Shown: one piece after another, positions 45,328 through 55,106 of the stretch
Numbering within the stretch: the first letter of the stretch is position 1
How the letters are laid out: each line of letters starts with the position of its first letter
Assembly (NCBI RefSeq): GCF_021168555.1
Contig: NZ_JAJOZS010000013.1
Coordinates: 1 to 64,000, forward strand
Length of the DNA: 64,000 nt
Origin: Stenotrophomonas sp. MMGLT7
Lineage (GTDB): Bacteria; Pseudomonadota; Gammaproteobacteria; Xanthomonadales; Xanthomonadaceae
Reading direction: 5' to 3'
Made by a program: the position numbers and the translations under genes
Notes under the pieces: generated by a model
The model's database searches: none
Told to the model about the DNA's origin: nothing
Seen by the model: the letters and a program-made list of their open reading frames with translations, nothing else

Positions 45328-47133
45328 ATGCGCCGCACCCTGCTCGCCGCCGCCCTGCTCGCCTCCCTCGCTGCATGCCAGAAGGCCGAATCCCCGGCCC
45401 CCGCTCCCTCCACCGCCGCCGCGGACGCCGGCGATGCCGCCACCGACGCGCGCTTTGCCGAGCTGTCCCAGCGTGCGCTGGAGGCCTGGCTGCAGCTCTC
45501 GCCCATCGGCGCCACCCAGATCGGCGACCATCGCTACGACAGCGAGATCGACGACCTCAGCGCCGCCGGCCGGCAGAAGGGCCTGGAACTGGGCAAGCAG
45601 CTGCTGGCCGAGCTGGATGCGATCGACGTGGCCGGGCTGTCGCGCGAGAACCAGGTGGACGCGGCGATCCTGCGCAACCAGCTGCAGTCCGACATCTGGA
45701 ACAGCGAGGTACTGCAGGGCTGGGCCTGGGACCCGCAGGTCTACAACGGCCTGGCCGGGAGCGCGATCTACGGACTGATGGCGCGCGAGTTCGCGCCGCT
45801 GCCGGAACGGCTGAAATCGGCCACCGCGCGCATCGAGAAGATCCCGCGAATCTTCGCCCAGGCGCGCGAGAACCTGGACCCGGCGCGCGTGCCGAAGATC
45901 CACGCCGAGACCGTGGCCAAGCAGAATGCCGGCATCCTGAGCATCGTCGATACCTTCATCACCCCGCACATCGGCGAACTGCCGCAGGCCGATGCCGAGC
46001 GCCTGCGGGCGGCCATCGAAGGCCTGAAGCAGGCCGTGGCCGAGCAGCAGACCTGGCTGGACCAGACCCTGGTGCCCAATGCCCGCGGCGACTTCCGCAT
46101 CGGCGCGGAAAAGTACGACCAGAAGCTGAAGTTCGCCCTGTCCTCGTCGCTGTCGCGCGCCGAGATCAAGCAGCGCGCCGAATCCGAACTGGCGCGCGTG
46201 CGCGGCGACATGTACGGCATCGCCCGCGACGTACTGAAAGACCGGCCTGGCGCTCCCGCCCTGCCCGAGCAGCCCAGCGACGACCAGCGCCAGGCCGCCA
46301 TCGAAGCCGCGCTGGAACTGGCCTATGCCGAGCGCCCGGCGCGCGACAAGGTGGTGGCCGACGCCGAGGCCGCGCTGCAGTCGTCCACCGCCTTCGTGCG
46401 CGAGAAGGACCTGGTCACCCTGCCCGACGCGCCGGTGGACATCATCCTGATGCCCGAGTTCCAGCGCGGCGTGGCGGTGGCCTACTGCGACTCGCCCGGC
46501 CCGCTGGACAAGAACCTCAAGACCTTCTACGCGATCTCGCCGATCCCCGACGACTGGTCGCAGGCGCAGGTCGATTCGTTCCTGCGCGAATACAACTCGC
46601 GGATGATCCACCTGCTGTCCATCCACGAGGGCACGCCGGGCCACTACCTGGAAGGCTGGCACTCCTCCAAGTTCCCGTCGACGCTGCGCGCGGTGCTGCG
46701 CTCGGGCATGTTCGCCGAGGGCTGGGCGGTCTACACCGAGCGGATGATGCAGGAGCAGGGCTACCTCGGCGGCGACCCGCTGTTCCACCTGGTGCAGCTC
46801 AAGTTCTATCTGCGCACGATCGCCAACGCCCTGCTCGACCAGGGCGTGCAGGTGGACGGCTGGAACCGCGAGCAGGCCATGCACCTGATGACCCACGACG
46901 CCTTCCAGCAGGAGAGCGAGGCGGCCGGCAAGTGGGTGCGTGCGCAGCTCACCTCGGCGCAGCTGCCGACCTACTTCGTCGGCGCGCAGGAGCACCTGGA
47001 CCTGCGCAAGGCGATGCAGGACAGGCTCGGCGACAGGTTCGAACTGAAGGCCTACCACGACCAGGTACTGTCCTACGGCGCGCCGCCGGTGCGCTACGTG
47101 CGTGCGCTGATGCTGGACGAGCCGATCCAGTAG
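45328..47133 (+). CDS. DUF885-family lipoprotein, putative metallopeptidase
   Basis: A 601-residue protein with a lipoprotein signal (MRRTLLAAALLASLAACQK). The body follows the DUF885 pattern: LSPIGATQIGDHRYD near the N-terminus, and in the C-terminal half the motif HEGTPGHYLEGWHSSK, then RSGMFAEGWAVYTERMM and NALLDQGVQVDGW. The HEG.PGH motif resembles the zinc site of gluzincin-type carboxypeptidases, so a periplasmic peptidase is likely, but no family member is cited as proof. It stands alone with about 370 bases of gene-poor DNA downstream. Confidence 0.9.
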   Translation: MRRTLLAAALLASLAACQKAESPAPAPSTAAADAGDAATDARFAELSQRALEAWLQLSPIGATQIGDHRYDSEIDDLSAAGRQKGLELGKQLLAELDAIDVAGLSRENQVDAAILRNQLQSDIWNSEVLQGWAWDPQVYNGLAGSAIYGLMAREFAPLPERLKSATARIEKIPRIFAQARENLDPARVPKIHAETVAKQNAGILSIVDTFITPHIGELPQADAERLRAAIEGLKQAVAEQQTWLDQTLVPNARGDFRIGAEKYDQKLKFALSSSLSRAEIKQRAESELARVRGDMYGIARDVLKDRPGAPALPEQPSDDQRQAAIEAALELAYAERPARDKVVADAEAALQSSTAFVREKDLVTLPDAPVDIILMPEFQRGVAVAYCDSPGPLDKNLKTFYAISPIPDDWSQAQVDSFLREYNSRMIHLLSIHEGTPGHYLEGWHSSKFPSTLRAVLRSGMFAEGWAVYTERMMQEQGYLGGDPLFHLVQLKFYLRTIANALLDQGVQVDGWNREQAMHLMTHDAFQQESEAAGKWVRAQLTSAQLPTYFVGAQEHLDLRKAMQDRLGDRFELKAYHDQVLSYGAPPVRYVRALMLDEPIQ

Positions 47134-47506
47134 CACCGCCGCACCGCAACGAAGGCCGGCCCCCACGCCGCCGACGCGCGGGCCGGCCGGTTCGCGGGCG
47201 TCGGCGGCACGGCCCCGGTCCACCAGCCCGTCGCCGATCCACCGGCACGACGTTGCCGGCGATCACGTGCTCGGCCCGCAGTCGGCGGATGCGCCGCTGT
47301 ACGCCGACGACGGCAGGTTGGCTGCCCCGCCCGATCAGCCGCTGCGGCATGCGATCGTCGCGCTGCAGGATCTCGGCGATGGCCCGGCCGAAGGCGTCGA
47401 GCACAGCCCACGGAAACCGGACATCGGACCTGGCGAAGACTCGCGAGCGCCCCCGCTCCGTCCCCTGACAGTGAGCCGCTACCATATCGCCTCCGATATA
47501 TCTCGT
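47134..47506. other. Gene-poor stretch downstream of the DUF885 gene
   Basis: No gene is recognised in these 373 bases. A minus-strand frame is open through the stretch and reads plausible segments such as FPWAVLDAFGRAIAEILQRDD, but it has no start signal and continues into unlikely sequence, so at most it is a remnant. An AT-rich patch with GATATATC (47494-47502) precedes the small lipoprotein gene and may hold its promoter. Confidence 0.4.
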
Positions 47507-47737
47507 ATGGAGACAGGAGTGGCTACGTCCAAGGGACTGTTGGTTGGTGTTCTGATGGGATCGATGCTGGCTGGTTGCGGTGGCGATTCCGCTTCGGAAA
47601 AGAAGTACGAAGTCAGCGACGAGACGTGCACGGCGGAACACTGGAAGACCTTGCCGCAAGGAAAGTCGCGCGACGACCTGGTAGCGCAGTGCCTTCGTCG
47701 TGGCGACCACAAGCCGTCGGAGCCGAAGACCTGGTGA
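47507..47737 (+). CDS. Small lipoprotein
   Basis: A 76-residue protein with a lipoprotein signal peptide: VATSKGLLVGVLMGSMLAGCGGD, lipobox LAGC. The mature part (SASEKKYEVSDETCTAEHWKTLPQG...) carries two further cysteines. I chose the ATG at 47507; a GTG four codons later is possible. Base composition around it is less GC-rich than the neighbours. The function is unknown; it is faintly like small entry-exclusion lipoproteins, but this is not strong enough to name it. Confidence 0.6.
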   Translation: METGVATSKGLLVGVLMGSMLAGCGGDSASEKKYEVSDETCTAEHWKTLPQGKSRDDLVAQCLRRGDHKPSEPKTW

Positions 47738-48080
47738 GGCATCCGGGGGCTGCCGGCCCCCGTACCGCCCCTGCCGGCCCGGTGCGACGGACTGGCCGGC
47801 TTGCAATATCCCCTTTCCCGGCGCCAGACCCGTCCCGGCGCCGGACCCGAGCCCCCCGGCGTTCCTGCCCGTTGACGAACCGCCGGACAGGACGCTGAAG
47901 ACCGTCCCGCCGGGGATCGCAGTGACGATCGGGTTCGCCGGCCCGCCGTCGGCAGCGATCGTGGGCCGTGTGGCCCCTCCGGCGACGCAAGGCCTGACAC
48001 CGCCCTGGGCACGCGAAGCGGCAAGCTTCATGCGCCTCCGGCGGTCTTCGCCCGCCGGCCCTTGCGGCCGGCACCGGCAA
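47738..48080. other. Gene-poor stretch before the ABC exporter
   Basis: These 343 bases are very GC-rich and contain an open minus-strand frame of low complexity (GGSSTGRNAGGLGSGAG). It shows no domain, signal or ribosome site that I can support. No terminator with a T-run is seen for either neighbour. Confidence 0.4.
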
Positions 48081-49919
<1,839 letters not shown>

Positions 49920-50041
49920 GGATGACGGGGGGAGACAGCGGAGTATCGCATCCGCCGATGTCGCGGCCAGGCGACGGAGGCGCTGCAGCGGTCCGTGCGG
50001 CCGCGACCGGGCCACCGTGTATCGCCACGGCGCAGCAGCCC

Positions 50042-50115
50042 CCTGTAGGAGCGACTTCAGTCGCGATGAGGCCCTACCGGTAAAGCCCGATCGCGACTGA
50101 AGTCGCTCCTACAGG
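50042..50115. repeat. REP-like palindrome, family 1, copy E
   Basis: Inverted repeat with CCTGTAGGAGCGACTTCAGT arms, between the ABC exporter start and the 3' end of the ParB-like gene. The centre is imperfect (AGGCCCTACCGGTAAAGCCC). Confidence 0.9.
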
Positions 50116-50154
50116 TCTTTCACACGAGGAAACTCGAACGGGCTGCACGGCCTG

Positions 50155-50997
50155 TCAGCCGCGCAGCCGCTCCAGCTGCGTCTGCAGGGTGACGACCTTG
50201 GCGCGCAGGTCGGCGTTCTCCTTCTCCAGCTCGGCCACGCGCTTGCGCAGCGCCTTGGCATCCAGCGCGCCCTCGGCGGCGTCCTCGCCCTCGGCCCGCG
50301 GCTTGCGCTTGGCCTCGCGCACGCGCCTGGCCGCCTGCTTCAGCTCGTCCTTGCCGGCGATCGCCGCGGCGCGCTGCTCCTCCTCGGGCAGCGTCGCCAC
50401 CGCGGCGGCGGCGTTGATCGAGATCGCGCCGGCCCTGACCGCCTCCACCACCTCGGGCGCGGCCTGCGTATGGATGCGCTCGATCATCACCACCTGGTTG
50501 TTGCTCAGGCGTGCCTCGCGCGCCAGTTCGGCGCGGCTGATCGGCGCCGGCGCGTCGTCCCACGGCGGGGTGTCGTCGGCGGCCTGCCCGGGCGAGGTCG
50601 TATCGGCCGCCTGCGGATCGGCCGCCGGCTGCGCGGGCAAGGCGGCGGCTTCGGCATCGAGCTGCTCGCGCTTGCGCCGGCTCAGGATCTCGCGCTTGCG
50701 CAACGCCAGCACGCCACGCTGGAAGTCCGACACGCTGCGCCGGCCCAGGTGCTGCTCGATCATCCACAGGTGCACGTCTTCCAGCGACTGGAAGCGGGTG
50801 TTCTGCACGGTGCGGAACGGCAGCCCGTGCTCGCGGCAGATGCCGTAGCGGTTGTGGCCATCGACCAGGATGTCGCCCCACAGCACCAGCGCATCGCGGC
50901 ATCCCTCGGCCAGCAGGCTGCGCTCGAGCGCCTCGTGCTCGTCGGGCGTCAGCGGGTCGATGTAGGCCTTGAGTTCTTCGTTTACTACGATGTCCAT
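50155..50997 (-). CDS. ParB/Spo0J-like DNA-binding domain protein
   Basis: A 280-residue protein. Residues about 1-90 form a ParB-like N-terminal domain (DPLTPDEHEALERSLLAEGCRDALVLWGDILVDGHNRYGICREHGL), including the DGHNR motif. A helix-turn-helix region follows (ISRAELAREARLSNNQVVMIERIHTQ), and the C-terminus is a coiled coil (LRKRVAELEKENADLRAKVVTLQTQLERL). No parA is adjacent, so it is probably not a chromosome-partition ParB but one of the orphan partition-related proteins of xanthomonads. The role is unknown. Confidence 0.85.
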   Translation of the reverse strand: MDIVVNEELKAYIDPLTPDEHEALERSLLAEGCRDALVLWGDILVDGHNRYGICREHGLPFRTVQNTRFQSLEDVHLWMIEQHLGRRSVSDFQRGVLALRKREILSRRKREQLDAEAAALPAQPAADPQAADTTSPGQAADDTPPWDDAPAPISRAELAREARLSNNQVVMIERIHTQAAPEVVEAVRAGAISINAAAAVATLPEEEQRAAAIAGKDELKQAARRVREAKRKPRAEGEDAAEGALDAKALRKRVAELEKENADLRAKVVTLQTQLERLRG

Positions 50998-51063
50998 GGA
51001 GTCGGCTGCGGGACGGGGGGCGCGCATTGTAGAGCGCGCCGGCCGTCATGGCGGGCGTGGATG

Positions 51064-51165
51064 GGAATGTTGGGGATTGGGGATTGGGGATTGGGGATTG
51101 GCAAGAGCTTTGCTCCTGGTCTTCCCCGAATCCCGAACCTCAAATCCCGAATCCCCGCCTCACGG
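51064..51165. repeat. GGGGATT tandem repeat with inverted counterpart
   Basis: Five tandem GGGGATTGG-type units (51073-51102) face AATCCCGAACCTCAAATCCCGAATCCCC on the right (about 51132-51157). It is the same family as the repeats inside lpxB and at the lpxB/rnhB junction, here lying between genes. Confidence 0.85.
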
Positions 51166-51828
51166 CTACTGCATCCGTTCGAGCAGTTCCTTCGCACCCT
51201 TCCTGATCCCCGCCCTGGAGGCATCCAGCGCGCCCAGGCTCGACTTGGGATTGATCGCGCTGGGGTACTGCTTCTCCACGTACGCGGCGAGCAGCGCGTT
51301 GGTGTTGGCGTCGTAGATCTCGACCGCATAGCTGGCCGAGCCGCTGAACGCGCCTTCCCTGCCGCGCGCGGCCTGTACCGCGTTGTACGGCCCGCCGGCG
51401 AGATCGAACTTCATCACCGTGCCGATGACGCGCTTGTTGGCCTTGGCGCCGGTGAGGATCAGGTTCACCCGCACGGTGGCCGGCTGCACGGCGGTCACGG
51501 GCGAGAACCGGCTCGCCAGCGCCTGCGCGAACTGCTCGTGCAGGTAGTCCGCCAGCATCAGCTTGTCCTCGTCGGAGATCTTCTCGAACTGGGCATCGCG
51601 GCCCTCGTAGATCGATGCCTGGTCGACGATGACGCGCGAGTAGCGCTTCCAGTCGACGTCGGACTGGTAGGCATAGGGCGTGCGATCGCCACGGCTGTCG
51701 TCCTGCGGCCGCAGCTGGCTCGACGAGGGGATGCCGGCATAGGGCACCGGCCTCGTGCTTGCGCAGCCGCCGGCGACGACGGCGAAGGAAACGGCAGCCA
51801 GCACTGCGGCATGTCTTTTGAAACTCAT
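51166..51828 (-). CDS. DUF3313-like lipoprotein
   Basis: A 220-residue protein with a lipoprotein signal peptide (MSFKRHAAVLAAVSFAVVAGGCAS). The mature part (SSSQLRPQDDSRGDRTPYAYQSDVDWKRYSRVIVDQASIY and VRVNLILTGAKANKRVIGTV) follows the DUF3313 pattern of outer-membrane-anchored lipoproteins. The function is unknown. It is preceded, in the same direction, by a small membrane protein gene. Confidence 0.85.
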   Translation of the reverse strand: MSFKRHAAVLAAVSFAVVAGGCASTRPVPYAGIPSSSQLRPQDDSRGDRTPYAYQSDVDWKRYSRVIVDQASIYEGRDAQFEKISDEDKLMLADYLHEQFAQALASRFSPVTAVQPATVRVNLILTGAKANKRVIGTVMKFDLAGGPYNAVQAARGREGAFSGSASYAVEIYDANTNALLAAYVEKQYPSAINPKSSLGALDASRAGIRKGAKELLERMQ

Positions 51829-51877
51829 GTGGTGTTGTATCCCGATGGAGTGGAGTGACGGCCCCGAGCGGACAGGG

Positions 51878-52081
51878 CTACAGGAAAACGAGCCAGGACA
51901 GCAGCACGAACGGCCAGACCAGCAGGAAGATCGCGCCGGTCACGGACACGATCACCAGTACGTCGCACAGCTGCCGGCGGATGCGGCGTCGATGCGGATG
52001 CGCGCATGGATCGGGCAGCAGAAGCCATGCGTCACGGCCGCTCTCGCCGAGGCGCGGGGTGGCCGGCCGGCATGACTTCAT
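51878..52081 (-). CDS. Possible small membrane protein
   Basis: A 67-residue reading frame with a basic middle (HPHRRRIRRQ) and one C-terminal hydrophobic helix (DVLVIVSVTGAIFLLVWPFVLLSWLVFL). The strong hydrophobic end, a GGAAA site before the ATG, and a direct-repeat box about 80 bases upstream favour a real gene. I do not recognise it, and its small size leaves doubt. Confidence 0.45.
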   Translation of the reverse strand: MKSCRPATPRLGESGRDAWLLLPDPCAHPHRRRIRRQLCDVLVIVSVTGAIFLLVWPFVLLSWLVFL

Positions 52082-52155
52082 GCAATTTCCTCACCCGGCA
52101 AACCCGGCATCGTCGTCGACCCTGCGGCTCGATTCACCGAGGATGCTAGGCGCGG

Positions 52156-52172
52156 CTTATTAGGAACTTATT
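52156..52172. promoter_or_regulatory. Direct-repeat box, putative response-regulator site
   Basis: CTTATT-N5-CTTATT, an 11-base-period direct repeat typical of OmpR-family binding sites. It lies between the small membrane protein gene and the 3' end of the sensor kinase gene. A similar box, GATATT-N5-CTTGTT, precedes the response regulator gene at 54300-54316. The other parts of this 295-base gap show no gene. Confidence 0.5.
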
Positions 52173-52376
52173 GGTTTCCGCACGCTGCGACAGGCCGGGG
52201 GACGTGCAGCGGACGATCGCCATCGTTGCCACGCGGCATTCGCCCGTGGCAGGTGCAGCACGGCATCGGCACATGGGCTCGCAAACACTGGTTCTCGACC
52301 TGCTCAATCCGCCGTGCCATGCGAAAAGACAGTTCCACGCAACGGCCGCCCGAACGAAGCGCAGAACCGCCCCGCG

Positions 52377-53591
52377 TCAGACCGTGGCGGCCGCGGCCTC
52401 GGCGGGAAAGATCACCCTGACGCACAGCCCAAGGCCATCCACGCCGGTGCCGGTTTCGATCTGCGCACCGTGCAGCCTGGCGATCCCCGCCACCAGCGAC
52501 AGGCCGATGCCGCTGCCCGGCACCTTGCCGTCGGCGAGCCGGTAGAAGCGCTCGAAGATGCTCCTGCGCGCTTCCGGCGGCACGCCCGGACCGTCGTCGC
52601 ACACCTCGATGTAGGGGCGCAGCTGCTCGTCGCCGACGCAGTAGTCGCAGGAAACCTCGACCAGGCCGTGGCGGTTGCCGTAGCGGATCGCGTTGTCCAC
52701 CAGGTTGCGGACGAGGATGCCGATCGCATCCACGTCGCAGGTCGCCCTGCAGGAGGAATTTCCCAGGACCAGGCGCACGCCGCGGTTCTCCGCCTGCACC
52801 TTGAATTCGCTCAACACGTGGCCGGCCAGTTCGGCCAGGTCCACGTCCCGGTAGCCGGCCAGGTTGATCCCCGCGTCGAGCCGGGCCAGGTCCAGCAGTT
52901 GCTCGGCCAGCCGGTTGCTGCGGCGGGCCACTTCCAGCAGGCGCTGCAGCGCCGCGTCCTTCTGCTCCACGGTATCGGCGCGCAGGGCGACCTCGGCGTA
53001 GGCGTGCAGCGCCGACAACGGCGTGCGCAGTTCGTGTGCGGCCTGCGAGACGAAGTCGCGCTCGGCCTGTACCGCTTCCTCGACACGCAGCAGCAGCGCG
53101 TTGAACGAGGAGATCAGCGGCTTGATCTCGTCGGGCACGCGGTCCACCGGGACCGGCGCGACCTCCAGGCCCTTGCGCGAGGCGATCTCGCCGGAAATGC
53201 TCCTGAGCGGCCGCAGCGAGGCCCGTACCGCCCACCACATCAGCACGCCGACGATGGCCAGCTGCAGGGTGTTCAACGCCACCGCGGTGAGCAGGTTGCT
53301 GAACGCGGATATCTGCTGCCCCGCCGAGGGCCCGGCCGTGCCCCGCGTGTCGCCGGGCGCCTGCGCACCGCCGGCGGCGGCATGGTTGCGGCGGATCTTC
53401 TCCGCCACGCTGTCGGGCATCACCTTGAACAGCGTCCCGCCCAGGCGTTCGAGCCTGCTTTCCCAGAAGCCCGCGTTCGCCGACGACGGTGCCGGCGACA
53501 GGTAGGTCGCCATCATCGACAGCGACGCCAGCCAGCTCAGGAACACCACCGCACCCAGCGCGGCCATCATCCGATGCTGCAGCGATCTCAC
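52377..53591 (-). CDS. Two-component sensor histidine kinase
   Basis: A 404-residue membrane kinase. Two hydrophobic helices (near 8-28 and 98-120) enclose a periplasmic loop of about 70 residues. A HAMP-like linker leads to the dimerisation domain with phospho-accepting His186 in SQAAHELRTPLSALHAYAE. The ATP-binding domain shows the N box NLVDNAIRYG, G1 CDDGPGVP, F box ERFYRL and G2 GSGIGLSLV. The start is a GTG overlapping the response-regulator stop (GTGA). It resembles QseC/PmrB-type kinases; the stimulus is unknown. Confidence 0.93.
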   Translation of the reverse strand: MRSLQHRMMAALGAVVFLSWLASLSMMATYLSPAPSSANAGFWESRLERLGGTLFKVMPDSVAEKIRRNHAAAGGAQAPGDTRGTAGPSAGQQISAFSNLLTAVALNTLQLAIVGVLMWWAVRASLRPLRSISGEIASRKGLEVAPVPVDRVPDEIKPLISSFNALLLRVEEAVQAERDFVSQAAHELRTPLSALHAYAEVALRADTVEQKDAALQRLLEVARRSNRLAEQLLDLARLDAGINLAGYRDVDLAELAGHVLSEFKVQAENRGVRLVLGNSSCRATCDVDAIGILVRNLVDNAIRYGNRHGLVEVSCDYCVGDEQLRPYIEVCDDGPGVPPEARRSIFERFYRLADGKVPGSGIGLSLVAGIARLHGAQIETGTGVDGLGLCVRVIFPAEAAAATV

Positions 53592-54274
53592 CTGTCGCCC
53601 CCGACGGTGTAGCCATGGCCGTGGACGGTGACGATGACGCCCTCCCCCAGCTTGCGCCGCAGCTGGTGCACGAACACGGTGATGGTGTTGCTGCCCACGT
53701 CCGCGGCACCGCCATACACCGCGTTCTCCAGGTAGGCGCGCGGCACCACGCGGCCGCTGCGCTCCATCAGCGCCAGCAGCAGCCGGTACTCGTGCGCGCT
53801 CAGCGCAACCCGTTCGCCCGCCTTGGTCACCGTCTGGCTGGACGGGTCGAGCTCCACCTCCCCCTGCACCAGCGTCGGCACCACCTGCCCCTGGCTGCGG
53901 CGCATGACCGCCCTGACCCTGGCCAGCAGCTCGTCGAACTGGAACGGCTTGACCAGGTAGTCGTCGGCGCCGGCGTCCAGGCCGCGGATGCGGTCGCTGA
54001 GCTGGCCGCGCGCGGTGAGCACGATGACCGGCGTGGCGTCGTAGCGTTCGCGCAGGAAGCGGATCACCGCCAGCCCGGATTCGCCCGGCAGCCCGATATC
54101 GAGCAGGATCGCGTCGTAGCCATGCTCGACCAGCGCGGTCTTGGCGGCCCCGGCGCTGCCCACGTGGTCCAGCCTCCAGGAGTGCTGGCGGATCCCGTCG
54201 CAGATGGCCTGCGCGAGCATGGGATCGTCTTCTACGAGCAGCAGTTGCACGCGATGGGCTCCATCGGCAGGCAT
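53588..54274 (-). CDS. OmpR-family response regulator
   Basis: A 228-residue regulator. The receiver domain has LLLVEDDPM, phosphorylation site Asp59 (ILLDIGLPG), the conserved Thr/Ala in VIVLTARGQ and Lys in YLVKPFQFDEL. The C-terminal winged helix includes LSAHEYRLLLALMERSGRVVPRAYLENAVYG and VFVHQLRRKLGEGVIVTVHGHGYTV, typical of the QseB/PmrA group. The gene is first in the operon and coupled to the kinase by an overlapping start. A direct-repeat box just upstream suggests autoregulation. Confidence 0.95.
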   Translation of the reverse strand: MPADGAHRVQLLLVEDDPMLAQAICDGIRQHSWRLDHVGSAGAAKTALVEHGYDAILLDIGLPGESGLAVIRFLRERYDATPVIVLTARGQLSDRIRGLDAGADDYLVKPFQFDELLARVRAVMRRSQGQVVPTLVQGEVELDPSSQTVTKAGERVALSAHEYRLLLALMERSGRVVPRAYLENAVYGGAADVGSNTITVFVHQLRRKLGEGVIVTVHGHGYTVGGDR

Positions 54275-54299
54275 TGAGGTCGCGCGATGATGCTGCAGC

Positions 54300-54316
54300 G
54301 ATATTGGAAACTTGTT
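54300..54316. promoter_or_regulatory. Direct-repeat box upstream of the response regulator
   Basis: GATATT-GGAAA-CTTGTT has the same 6-5-6 layout and 11-base period as the CTTATT-N5-CTTATT box at 52156, with 9 of 12 half-site positions shared. It lies 26-42 bases before the response regulator start, where an autoregulatory site would be expected. Confidence 0.45.
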
Positions 54317-54430
54317 AATGGCCGTGGCGACGGCGCCGCGTGTCCCGGGCGGGCGGCCACTGCGCGTGCACGCCGGCGGCGCAGCGCCGGCATCGGAACC
54401 GCGCAGCTGCAGCCACGCATGCCGCGACGC

Positions 54431-54436
54431 TAGAAT
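54431..54436 (+). promoter_or_regulatory. -10 element directly before the GNAT gene
   Basis: TAGAAT ending 7 bases before the ATG, with no ribosome site between them. As with lpxD, this would produce a leaderless or nearly leaderless mRNA. Confidence 0.45.
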
Positions 54437-54443
54437 CCAACGC

Positions 54444-55106
54444 ATGAACGACCACGCCCGCGAGCTGGACATGGAGGCGGTCCGCATCGAGGCGGGCGAT
54501 GTCCTGCTGCGGCCGTTCCGGCGACAGGACGCGCCCGCCTTCGCCGAAGCGGCGCTCGAGTCGGTCGCCAGCGTCGGCCCCTGGCTGCCGTGGTGCACCG
54601 GGGCCTACAGCGAGCGCGATGCCCTGGACTGGTTCGCCAACTGCCGCGAGCAGTGGCGCCAGGGCAGCGCCCGCGAGTTCGGCGCGTTCGACCGCCAAAC
54701 AGGCGCCCTGCTCGGCGGCGCCGGTCTCAACCAGATCGCCCACGACCACCGCTACTGCAACCTCGGCTACTGGGTGCGCCAATCCAGGCAGGGCCGCGGC
54801 ATCGCCGCCAACTGCGCCGGCGCCCTGGCGGAGTACGGCTTCTCCGTGCTGGGCCTGCAGCGCGTGGAGATCGTGGTCGCGCTCGACAACCTGCCCAGCG
54901 CCGCCGTCGCCGGCAGGCTCGGCGCGTTGCGCGAGGGCGTCGCCCGCAACCGCCTGTTCCTGCATGGCCGGCCGCTGGACGCGCTAGTGTTCTCGCTAGT
55001 CCCGCAACGGCCGCCGACGCCGCCGGGCCGGCCCGGCGGCGCCGAACACCGGCTCGCTACGGCGCCGGCAGCGGCGTCAGCACCAGGTCCTGGAAGTCGA
55101 AGCTGA
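54444..55106 (+). CDS. GNAT-family N-acetyltransferase (RimJ/RimL type)
   Basis: A 220-residue acetyltransferase. LLRPFRRQDAPAFAEAALES, IAHDHRYCNLGYWVRQSRQGRGIAANCAGALAEYGFSVLGLQRVEIVVALDN and SAAVAGRLGALREGVARNRLFLHGRPLDALVFSLV follow the RimJ/RimL-like pattern, with the acetyl-CoA-binding Q/RxxGxG/A segment. Likely targets are protein N-termini or small amines. The last 30 residues are a low-complexity tail (PPTPPGRPGG...) running 50 bases into the convergent beta-lactamase-type gene. Confidence 0.9.
   Translation: MNDHARELDMEAVRIEAGDVLLRPFRRQDAPAFAEAALESVASVGPWLPWCTGAYSERDALDWFANCREQWRQGSAREFGAFDRQTGALLGGAGLNQIAHDHRYCNLGYWVRQSRQGRGIAANCAGALAEYGFSVLGLQRVEIVVALDNLPSAAVAGRLGALREGVARNRLFLHGRPLDALVFSLVPQRPPTPPGRPGGAEHRLATAPAAASAPGPGSRS

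Noticed and set aside
47507-47737. TrbK-type entry exclusion lipoprotein
   Set aside because: Only the lipoprotein signal and small size agree; no conjugation genes are nearby.
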